10,485 nt of DNA, taken from positions 1 through 10,485 of the forward strand of contig RDYY01000141.1 of the NCBI GenBank assembly GCA_004293505.1, in the 5' to 3' direction. A program made the translations under genes and the position numbers. Source of the stretch: Sphingobacteriia bacterium (GTDB lineage: Bacteria > Bacteroidota > Bacteroidia > Chitinophagales > Chitinophagaceae). Numbering within the stretch: position 1 is the stretch's first letter; the number at the start of each line of letters is the position of its first letter. The notes beneath the pieces are model-generated. The model saw only the letters and a list, made by a program, of their open reading frames with translations. It had not been told where the DNA came from and ran no database searches. Shown piece by piece: positions 1-5,928 of the stretch.

Positions 1-650
1 CCAAATCCTTCTTTGTCCATTTGGGCCACCATGTTGAGCACGCGGGTATGGCGTTCGGGTGAACCCTGGGGCAACAAAGCCAAGTGGCTCACTTTGGCAC
101 TCAAGAAAAGCATGGCCGAACTGTTTTTGCAAGCTGCTACACAAGCCCCACAACCAATGCACATGGCGGCTGCAAAACTGTCGTCAGCGTCTTTTTTGTT
201 GATGGGTATGGCATTGCCATCTACGGCATTACCGGTGTTCACGCTCACGTAACCACCCGCTTGGATGATGCGGTCAAAAGCAGAACGGTTCACCATCAAG
301 TCTTTGATGACAGGGAAGGCGTTGGCGCGCCAAGGTTCCACCACAATGGTGTCGCCATCTTGAAAAGCACGCATGTGCAATTGACAAGTGGTATTGGCTT
401 GCCAAGGGCCGTGGGGCTTTCCATTGATGTACATGGAACAAGTGCCACAGATGCCTTCGCGGCAATCGTGGTCAAATGCAATGGGGTCTTCTCCATCGCG
501 AATCAATTGTTCGTTCAGCACATCAAACATTTCCAAAAAACTCATTTCAGAAGAAATATTTTCTACCCGGTAGAGTTTGAATTCACCTTTTGATTTTGTG
601 TTTTTTTGCCTCCAGACTTTGAGGTTCAGGTTCATGTGGTAGTGTTCCAT
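1..650 (-). CDS. sdhB: Succinate dehydrogenase / fumarate reductase iron-sulfur subunit (partial, C-terminus beyond left edge)
   Basis: This is the electron-transfer subunit of complex II, passing electrons from the SdhA flavin through three Fe-S clusters to the membrane quinone site. I translated the minus strand from the ATG at 650: 216 codons are present of a usual length of about 245-255. The N-terminal [2Fe-2S] ferredoxin domain shows [10 protein letters not shown] (Cys63, Cys68, Cys71) and a fourth ligand, Cys89. The second domain begins with [11 protein letters not shown] (Cys164, 167, 170, 174). The remaining cysteines of the 4Fe-4S and 3Fe-4S clusters lie beyond the edge. Cys174 is followed by Lys rather than the Pro of the classical CP motif, which I recall as normal for Bacteroidota enzymes. 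The start lies 6 nt after the sdhA stop, and that in-frame TAA blocks any longer start. A second ATG at 635 ([10 protein letters not shown]) resembles many family N-termini and is a real alternative. Last gene of sdhCAB within view. Confidence 0.95.
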   Translation of the reverse strand, partial: MEHYHMNLNLKVWRQKNTKSKGEFKLYRVENISSEMSFLEMFDVLNEQLIRDGEDPIAFDHDCREGICGTCSMYINGKPHGPWQANTTCQLHMRAFQDGDTIVVEPWRANAFPVIKDLMVNRSAFDRIIQAGGYVSVNTGNAVDGNAIPINKKDADDSFAAAMCIGCGACVAACKNSSAMLFLSAKVSHLALLPQGSPERHTRVLNMVAQMDKEGF

Positions 651-656
651 GGCAGC

Positions 657-2633
657 TTATTTGTAATTTCTTTGACTTGGTTTGATCACTTCGTATTGCA
701 AGGATTCTTTGGTCAGTTCCCATTGGTGTTCGCCTTTGAATTCCCAAGCCGAAACATACATGTATTGGGCATCATCGCGCAATGCTTCTCCCTCTGGGGT
801 TTGGAATTCTTCGCGGAAATGGCCCCCACAACTTTCTTGGCGGTCCAGGGCATCTAAGCACATCAGTTCGCCTAATTCAATGAAGTCGGCCACGCGGTTG
901 GCTTTGTCCAATTCGGGATTCATCTCGTTGATCTCCCCTGGGATGCGTACATCACTCCAAAACTCTTTTTTCAAGGCTTGCACTTCAGCAATGGCTTGTT
1001 TCAAACCTTCAGCACTGCGGGCCATACCGCATTTGTCCCAAATGATTTTGCCCAACCGCTTGTGGAAACTTTCAACGGTTTGTGTGCCCTTGATCTGCAT
1101 GAGGTTTTCGATCCGCTGTTTTACTTCGTTTTCGGCAGCTTCAAAAGCAGGGTGAGAAATGTCGATGGGTTTGTTGTAAATCTCATCGGCCAAATTATTG
1201 CCCAAAGTATAGGGGATCACAAAATAACCATCGGCCAATCCTTGCATCAAGGCTGAAGCACCCAAGCGGTTGGCACCGTGGTCACTGAAATTGGCTTCTC
1301 CCAAAGCATACAAGCCAGGTACAGTTGTTTGCAATTCGTAATCTACCCACAATCCTCCCATGGTATAATGTACAGCAGGATAAATCCGCATGGGCACTTC
1401 ATAAGGGTTCTCACCAGTTATTTTTTCGTACATGTCAAAGAGGTTGCCATATTTGGCTTTCACCACTTCTTTGCCCAAGCGAATGATTTCGTCTTGGGAC
1501 ACATTGCCCAAGCCTTGCTTGCCGGCTTCAATCTTACCGTACCGCACAATGGCATCGGCATAATCCAAGTAAACAGCTTGTTTGGAAGTACCTACACCAT
1601 AACCTGCATCACAACGTTCTTTGGCAGCACGGGATGCCACGTCACGGGGCACCAGGTTACCAAAAGCGGGGTATCGGCGCTCCAAGTAATAGTCTCTTTC
1701 TTCTTCTGGAATATCGGTGGCTTTGCGGGTGTCGTTTTGTTGTTTGGGCACCCAAATGCGGCCATCGTTTCGCAAAGACTCAGACATCAAGGTGAGTTTG
1801 CTTTGGTGGTCACCACTCACGGGGATACAAGTGGGGTGAATCTGGGTAAAACAAGGATTGGCAAAAGCCGCGCCTTTGCGGTGGGCTTTCCAAGCGGCTG
1901 TCACGTTACAACCCATGGCATTGGTGGACAAATAGAACACATTGCCATACCCACCTGTGCACAAGAGCACGGCATGGCCAAAATGCCTTTCTAATTCGCC
2001 GGTTACCAAGTCACGCACAATGATGCCCTGGGCCTTACCGTCGATCATCACCACTTCCAGCATTTCGTGGCGGGCATACATTTGTACAGTTCCCAAAGCC
2101 ACTTGTCTTTCTAATGCTTGGTAAGCACCAATCAACAGTTGTTGTCCGGTTTGTCCAGCAGCATAAAAAGTTCTTTGCACTTGTGTACCCCCAAAAGAAC
2201 GGTTGCTCAACAAGCCGCCGTATTCGCGGGCAAAGGGTACGCCTTGGGCCACGCATTGGTCAATGATATTGGTACTCACTTCGGCCAAACGGTGCACGTT
2301 GGCTTCGCGGGCACGGTAGTCACCCCCCTTGATCGTATCATAAAACAAACGGAAAACAGAGTCTCCATCGTTTTGGTAATTTTTAGCAGCATTGATGCCC
2401 CCTTGCGCGGCAATGGAGTGGGCGCGGCGGGGAGAGTCTTGGAAACAAAAAGCTTTGACCTTGTATCCCAGCTCACCCAAGGCGGCTGCGGCAGATGCAC
2501 CGGCCAAACCCGTGCCGACCACCAGTACTTCCAGCTTTCTTTTATTGGCCGGGTTGACCAATTTACAGTGACCCTTGTATTCAGACCATTTGGTCTCCAG
2601 TGGTCCAGAAGGAATCTTCGCATTCAGTTGCAT
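657..2633 (-). CDS. sdhA: Succinate dehydrogenase / fumarate reductase flavoprotein subunit
   Basis: Catalytic subunit of complex II, oxidising succinate to fumarate on a covalently bound FAD at the cytoplasmic membrane face. The protein has 658 residues from the ATG at 2633. Near the N-terminus is the dinucleotide fold [18 protein letters not shown] (about 40-57). [12 protein letters not shown] follows, with His72 as the expected FAD-linked histidine. The active-site set is complete: His266 in QIHPTCIP, Arg330 in PRDVASR (the catalytic arginine by analogy with E. coli), His422 in VHYTMGG, and Arg456 in GANRLGAS. The C-terminal helical domain and tail are intact. The frame could extend to a TTG at 2663 that overlaps sdhC, but [16 protein letters not shown] at 2633 matches the usual start of Bacteroidota SdhA, so I chose it. 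It lies 22 nt after sdhC and 6 nt before sdhB, which indicates one operon. Whether it runs as dehydrogenase or fumarate reductase cannot be read from sequence; an aerobic TCA-cycle role is most likely. Confidence 0.97.
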   Translation of the reverse strand: MQLNAKIPSGPLETKWSEYKGHCKLVNPANKRKLEVLVVGTGLAGASAAAALGELGYKVKAFCFQDSPRRAHSIAAQGGINAAKNYQNDGDSVFRLFYDTIKGGDYRAREANVHRLAEVSTNIIDQCVAQGVPFAREYGGLLSNRSFGGTQVQRTFYAAGQTGQQLLIGAYQALERQVALGTVQMYARHEMLEVVMIDGKAQGIIVRDLVTGELERHFGHAVLLCTGGYGNVFYLSTNAMGCNVTAAWKAHRKGAAFANPCFTQIHPTCIPVSGDHQSKLTLMSESLRNDGRIWVPKQQNDTRKATDIPEEERDYYLERRYPAFGNLVPRDVASRAAKERCDAGYGVGTSKQAVYLDYADAIVRYGKIEAGKQGLGNVSQDEIIRLGKEVVKAKYGNLFDMYEKITGENPYEVPMRIYPAVHYTMGGLWVDYELQTTVPGLYALGEANFSDHGANRLGASALMQGLADGYFVIPYTLGNNLADEIYNKPIDISHPAFEAAENEVKQRIENLMQIKGTQTVESFHKRLGKIIWDKCGMARSAEGLKQAIAEVQALKKEFWSDVRIPGEINEMNPELDKANRVADFIELGELMCLDALDRQESCGGHFREEFQTPEGEALRDDAQYMYVSAWEFKGEHQWELTKESLQYEVIKPSQRNYK

Positions 2634-2655
2634 ACAAACTTGGTTTTGTGTGGGT

Positions 2656-3357
2656 TTATCCAATCCAGCCCATGAAAAAGCTCAAAGGCATGCTGATGAA
2701 AAGTAAAGCAATGATAATAGCATAGCCATAGCCCAAACTGATGAGCATGAGGTTATAGCGTTTGTTGTGCACCCCAAGGGTTTTGAAAGCACTTTGAAAA
2801 CCGTGGGCCAAGTGATAGGCCAAAGAAATACAGCCCAACGCATAAACAACAACAATCCAGGCTTCGGTAAAAGTGGCTTTCATGAGGCCAAACATGTTGT
2901 GCATGGCTATCCCGTTGTAGTCTACGTCAACCAAACCTTTGCCGGTAAAACGGGCTGGGGTCCAAAAATGGTAAAGGTGCAAAACCAAAAAGAGCAAAAT
3001 AAGGGTACCCAATAAGCCCATGCTGCGGGAATACCATTTGCTGCCATCGTTATAGGCCACAGCGTAGCCTACAGAACGCTTGGCTTTGTTTTCCAAGGTC
3101 AGGAGATAACCTTGGTAAATGTGCAAGATGATGCCGGCAAACAAGCCAATTTCCATGATGCGGATCAAAACAGTGGAACCCATGAAATGAGCTGCTTTGT
3201 TGAACATGGCCCCGTTGTCTCCGTTTTCTCCCAAATCGGCAAATACACAGGCATTGATGCCAGCGTGCACCACCAAGAAAAGAATCAGGAACACACCCGT
3301 GAGCCCCATTACCAATTTTTTGCCCACCGAGGAGGTAAACGCTTGTTTCCAGGTCAT
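2656..3357 (-). CDS. sdhC: Succinate dehydrogenase cytochrome b subunit (b558 type, five TM helices)
   Basis: Membrane anchor of complex II that binds heme and quinone and holds SdhA/SdhB on the inner membrane. The 233-residue protein has five hydrophobic segments at roughly 15-37, 63-84, 113-133, 162-186 and 203-225. This is the single-subunit diheme architecture of Bacillus and Wolinella, not the separate SdhC and SdhD of E. coli. Histidines inside four helices (His31, His79, His127 or 130, His182 or 185) are the candidate axial ligands for two hemes. This type usually works with menaquinone. The frame extends to a TTG at 3384, but that TTG is the end of a TAATTTTG promoter-like box, so the ATG at 3357 ([21 protein letters not shown]) is much the better start. 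It is the first gene of sdhCAB, followed 22 nt later by sdhA. Confidence 0.95.
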   Translation of the reverse strand: MTWKQAFTSSVGKKLVMGLTGVFLILFLVVHAGINACVFADLGENGDNGAMFNKAAHFMGSTVLIRIMEIGLFAGIILHIYQGYLLTLENKAKRSVGYAVAYNDGSKWYSRSMGLLGTLILLFLVLHLYHFWTPARFTGKGLVDVDYNGIAMHNMFGLMKATFTEAWIVVVYALGCISLAYHLAHGFQSAFKTLGVHNKRYNLMLISLGYGYAIIIALLFISMPLSFFMGWIG

Positions 3358-3381
3358 AAAGCAATCTGTTTTTGTACGCGG

Positions 3382-3389
3382 CAAAATTA
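3382..3389 (-). promoter_or_regulatory. Putative -7 promoter element for sdhCAB (proximal)
   Basis: TAATTTTG on the minus strand fits the Bacteroidota -7 consensus TAnnTTTG exactly. It ends 24 nt before the sdhC ATG, predicting transcription from about 3378 and a leader of about 20 nt. A TTG at 3405-3407 lies 15 nt upstream, shorter than the usual 17-23 nt spacing to the -33 element, so the -33 half is weak. The box excludes the longer TTG start of sdhC. The 8-mer can occur by chance; only its position supports it. Confidence 0.5.
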
Positions 3390-3513
3390 GTCCATTTCTC
3401 TATACAATATTGGGTAAGGAAAGGTTGAGCCCAAATTGGTTTTTGGGGTACTTGTGGAAGCCGCTCCCGTCCTGCGTTTGCCTGCCTTAAACAGCCCTCT
3501 TTTTCCGTTCATA

Positions 3514-3521
3514 CAAAATTA
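3514..3521 (-). promoter_or_regulatory. Second -7-like box upstream of sdhC (distal)
   Basis: This is a second minus-strand TAATTTTG, 132 bp upstream of the proximal copy. The two share the 10 bases CAAAATTAGT on the plus strand (3382-3391 and 3514-3523). A TTG at 3536-3538 lies 14 nt further upstream, again too close for a standard -33 element. If active, it would give sdhCAB a leader of roughly 150 nt with no evident ORF. It lies inside the short gap between divergent genes, so it may instead be chance. Confidence 0.3.
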
Positions 3522-3545
3522 GTTCCCTCCATGCCCAAGGCCACT

Positions 3546-3553
3546 TATTTTTG
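3546..3553 (+). promoter_or_regulatory. Putative -7 promoter element abutting the ABC permease start
   Basis: TATTTTTG matches TAnnTTTG and ends 3 nt before the ATG at 3557. With the usual geometry, transcription would start on or within a base or two of that ATG, giving a leaderless message. No clear TTG lies 17-23 nt upstream. The box also contains part of the possible TTG start at 3551, which argues against that start. Confidence 0.4.
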
Positions 3554-3556
3554 GGT

Positions 3557-4804
3557 ATGCTCAAGTTGCTCAGTATTTTATGGAACAGTTTCCGCATGGC
3601 CCTGCAGGAACTCAAAGTGAACAAACTCAGGACCTTTCTGTCTTTGTTCGGCATTACCATTGGTATCTTTTGCATCATTGGGGTATTGGCCACGGTAGAC
3701 AGTTTAGAGAACAAAGTCCAAACCGATATCAAGGCCCTGGGCAGCAATACCATCTACATTGACAAATGGAACTATGCAGGCGGCAATGATTACCCCTGGT
3801 GGAAATATTTGAAGCGCCCCAACATGAAAGTGGAAGAGCTTCGTTTTGTGAAAGAGAAAAGCCAGTTGGCTTTGGCCGCTGCTTTTTTTGTGAGCAACAG
3901 TGTTAACCTGAGTCACGAAGACAATATCTTGAACAACGTTAACTTTTATGGCGTCACCAATGAGTTCAACCAGATCCAGACCATTGACATGGGCCAAGGC
4001 AGGTATTTGAACGAGGCCGATTTTCAACGCGGCTCCGCTGTGACCATTATTGGCACCAAAGTGGCCGAGGAATTGTTTGGCAAGGCCGAGATGGCTTTGG
4101 GCAAGGAGGTTTCATATTCAGGCAGAAGGCTCTACATTGTTGGGGTCATCAAAAAGCAAGGATCCAGTTTGATTGGCGGCTTCAATTACGACGAGTGTGC
4201 CATTGTTCCTTACCGCTATTTTGCCAGTATTTACAACCCAGACAACAACAATCCTTACATCATGGTCCAAGGCAAACCTGGTGTCGCTTCTACGGCTTTG
4301 GCCGATGAGTTGAATGGGGTGATGCGCCAGATCCGAAAGCTCAGTCCGCAGCAAGAAGACAATTTTACCTGTAACGATGTGGCAGAATTCAGTACCCAAG
4401 TCAATGGCTTTTTTGGACAAGTGAGCGCGGGCGGATGGGCCATTGCTGGTTTAAGTTTGATTGTGGGCGCTTTTGGCGTGGCCAATATCATGTTTGTGAC
4501 GGTCCGGGAGAGAACCAGTCAAATTGGTTTGAAAAAAGCCATTGGGGCCAAACGCCGCACCATCATGACTGAGTTTTTGTTGGAGAGTGCTTTTCTCTGC
4601 ATCATTGGTGGATTTGTGGGCTTGGCATTGGTTTGGTTATTGGCCGTTGGCCTGAGTGCTGCCCTGCCTTTCCCCATCATCATCGCCCCCAATATTGTGA
4701 TGTTGGCCTTGAGCATTTGCATTGTTTTGGGGGTATTGGCAGGTATCATACCCGCGTCCATTGCCGCCAAAATGGATCCTGTGGTGGCCATTCGCACCAA
4801 ATGA
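3557..4804 (+). CDS. MacB/FtsX-type ABC transporter permease
   Basis: Inner-membrane permease of the MacB/LolCE/FtsX superfamily, which couples ATP hydrolysis by a separate ATPase to export or mechanical work on the periplasmic side. The protein has 415 residues from ATG 3557. The N-terminus carries the typical NKLRTFLSLFGITIGIFCII amphipathic and first TM segment (about 20-48). A large periplasmic MacB_PCD-like domain spans about 50-280. The C-terminal FtsX domain has three TM segments (about 294-318, 345-370, 378-400), with VRERTSQIGLKKAIGAKRRT on the cytoplasmic loop and the customary ending MDPVVAIRTK. No ATPase domain is fused and no ATPase or membrane-fusion partner gene is in the window, so the substrate is unknown (macrolide, lipoprotein, lipid and peptide exporters all share this fold). 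The frame extends two codons to a TTG at 3551; ATG 3557 is preferred. It is followed 17 nt later by tsaD, with no functional link evident. Confidence 0.9.
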   Translation: MLKLLSILWNSFRMALQELKVNKLRTFLSLFGITIGIFCIIGVLATVDSLENKVQTDIKALGSNTIYIDKWNYAGGNDYPWWKYLKRPNMKVEELRFVKEKSQLALAAAFFVSNSVNLSHEDNILNNVNFYGVTNEFNQIQTIDMGQGRYLNEADFQRGSAVTIIGTKVAEELFGKAEMALGKEVSYSGRRLYIVGVIKKQGSSLIGGFNYDECAIVPYRYFASIYNPDNNNPYIMVQGKPGVASTALADELNGVMRQIRKLSPQQEDNFTCNDVAEFSTQVNGFFGQVSAGGWAIAGLSLIVGAFGVANIMFVTVRERTSQIGLKKAIGAKRRTIMTEFLLESAFLCIIGGFVGLALVWLLAVGLSAALPFPIIIAPNIVMLALSICIVLGVLAGIIPASIAAKMDPVVAIRTK

Positions 4805-4809
4805 TGCAT

Positions 4810-4817
4810 TAGCTTTG
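4810..4817 (+). promoter_or_regulatory. Putative -7 promoter element abutting tsaD
   Basis: TAGCTTTG fits TAnnTTTG exactly and lies in the 17-nt gap between the permease stop and tsaD, ending 4 nt before the GTG start. No convincing -33 TTG is present at the expected distance. If used, tsaD would be transcribed independently of the permease with essentially no 5' leader. The TAG of the box is also the in-frame stop (4810-4812) that fixes the 5' limit of tsaD. Confidence 0.4.
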
Positions 4818-4821
4818 CGCC

Positions 4822-5856
4822 GTGTTGGCAGATTCCCTTTTTATTTTGGCCATTGAATCGTCTTGTGACGAAACCAGCGCTGCTGTTGTTGGTGATGGCA
4901 AGGTCTTGAGCAATGAAATTGCTACCCAAGCTGTGCACGCGCAATATGGTGGCGTTGTACCCGAATTGGCCAGTAGGGCCCACATGCAAAACATGGTGCC
5001 TGTGGTGGATGCGGCGCTCTTGCGCGCTGGACAAAGCATGGGAATGCCCGCGGGAGAAAAACTGCCTTTGGACCGATTGAAAGCCATTGCTTTTACCCAA
5101 GCACCCGGATTGATCGGGGCACTGTTGGTAGGGGCACAATTTGCCAAATCCTTGGCCCTGGCTTTGAACCTGCCGTTGATAGGGGTTCACCACATGCAAG
5201 CCCATGTATTGGCCAATTTGATCCCTGAGCACCAACCCCGTTTTCCGTTTTTGTGCTTGACCGTGAGTGGGGGCCATACGCAAATCATTTTGGCCCGCAG
5301 TCCTTTGGATTTGGAAGTGTTGGGCGAGACGATTGACGACGCAGCGGGTGAAGCTTTTGACAAGTCGGCCAAACTGTTGGGACTGCCTTATCCTGGTGGC
5401 CCCTTGGTAGACCAATATGCCCAATGGGGAGACCCACAAGCATTTGTTTTTGCAGAACCCCAGGTGCCGGGATTGGATTTTTCTTTTAGTGGCTTAAAGA
5501 CTTCCATCTTGTATTTTTTGCAAAAACAAGAACCCGGGTTCATTGCCCAACATTTGCCCGATTTGTGCGCCTCCATTCAACACAGGATTGTCAACATCCT
5601 GTTGCAAAAATTAAAAAAAGCAGCCCGCCAAACGGGGGTCAAGCAAATCTGTTTGGCCGGCGGTGTCAGCGCCAACAGTGGCTTGCGACAAGGCTTTGAG
5701 GCCTTGGGTAAAAAAGAGGGATGGCAAACTTTTTTGCCCGACTTTCAATATTGTACCGACAATGCGGCCATGATAGCCATGACCGCGCATTACAAATATT
5801 TGGCCAAGGATTTTGTGGGATTGGATGCCCAACCCAGTGCCCGGGCAGTGTGGTAA
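4822..5856 (+). CDS. tsaD: tRNA N6-adenosine threonylcarbamoyltransferase
   Basis: TsaD (Kae1/YgjD/Gcp family) transfers threonylcarbamoyl from TC-AMP to A37 of ANN-decoding tRNAs, working in the cytoplasm with TsaB and TsaE. The 344-residue length is typical. Visible motifs are the N-terminal AIESSCDETSAAVV (10-23), ELASRAHMQN (49-58) and HHMQAH, giving metal ligands His124 and His128. SGGHTQI (149-155) lies in the nucleotide-binding part, and DFSFSGLKTS (219-228) and LAGGVSANSGLR (278-289) follow. CTDNAAMIA near the C-terminus supplies the third metal ligand, Asp313. There is no ATG before the conserved core: an in-frame TAG at 4810-4812 limits the start to GTG 4822 or TTG 4825, and GTG is chosen. 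A short Gly/Met-rich stretch at about 71-80 is slightly longer than in E. coli. tsaB and tsaE are not in the window, which is normal for this gene. Confidence 0.96.
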   Translation: MLADSLFILAIESSCDETSAAVVGDGKVLSNEIATQAVHAQYGGVVPELASRAHMQNMVPVVDAALLRAGQSMGMPAGEKLPLDRLKAIAFTQAPGLIGALLVGAQFAKSLALALNLPLIGVHHMQAHVLANLIPEHQPRFPFLCLTVSGGHTQIILARSPLDLEVLGETIDDAAGEAFDKSAKLLGLPYPGGPLVDQYAQWGDPQAFVFAEPQVPGLDFSFSGLKTSILYFLQKQEPGFIAQHLPDLCASIQHRIVNILLQKLKKAARQTGVKQICLAGGVSANSGLRQGFEALGKKEGWQTFLPDFQYCTDNAAMIAMTAHYKYLAKDFVGLDAQPSARAVW

Positions 5857-5917
5857 ACTGCCGTAAATCTTGCGTTGTCAGCAAGAAGAATTTCTGTTGT
5901 ACTTGCGCAAACAAAAC

Positions 5918-5925
5918 TATTTTTA
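5918..5925 (+). promoter_or_regulatory. Putative promoter of the gluconokinase-6PGDH fusion gene
   Basis: TATTTTTA differs from TAnnTTTG only in the last base and ends 3 nt before ATG 5929. A TTG at 5897-5899 lies 18 nt upstream, within the usual 17-23 nt spacing, so both halves of a Bacteroidota-type promoter are present in the 72-nt gap after tsaD. The predicted transcript would begin at about the ATG. No operator-like repeat was recognised. Confidence 0.4.
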
Positions 5926-5928
5926 TTC

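Noticed and set aside
1278..1994. A 238-codon plus-strand open frame inside sdhA
   Set aside because: It is an antisense shadow of the conserved SdhA frame; no recognisable motif and no spacing or promoter evidence.
3358..3384. Upstream extension of sdhC to a TTG start
   Set aside because: The TTG is the last three bases of the TAATTTTG box, so a transcript starting downstream of it could not contain it; the ATG at 3357 matches the family N-terminus.
3430..3447. Hairpin CCCAAA / TTTGGG with a 6-nt loop between the divergent genes
   Set aside because: The stem is only 6 bp, no T-run follows on either strand, and no gene end lies nearby, so terminator or attenuator roles are unsupported.
4519..5439. 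A 306-codon open frame on the minus strand across the permease end and tsaD
   Set aside because: It is antisense to two well-conserved genes, has low-complexity Gln/His/Asn-rich composition without any recognisable domain, and is explained by the codon bias of the real genes.
5875..5928. Upstream extension of the fusion gene to a TTG start
   Set aside because: The 18 added residues precede the kinase core, would start from TTG, and overlap the putative promoter; ATG 5929 fits both the family and the box.
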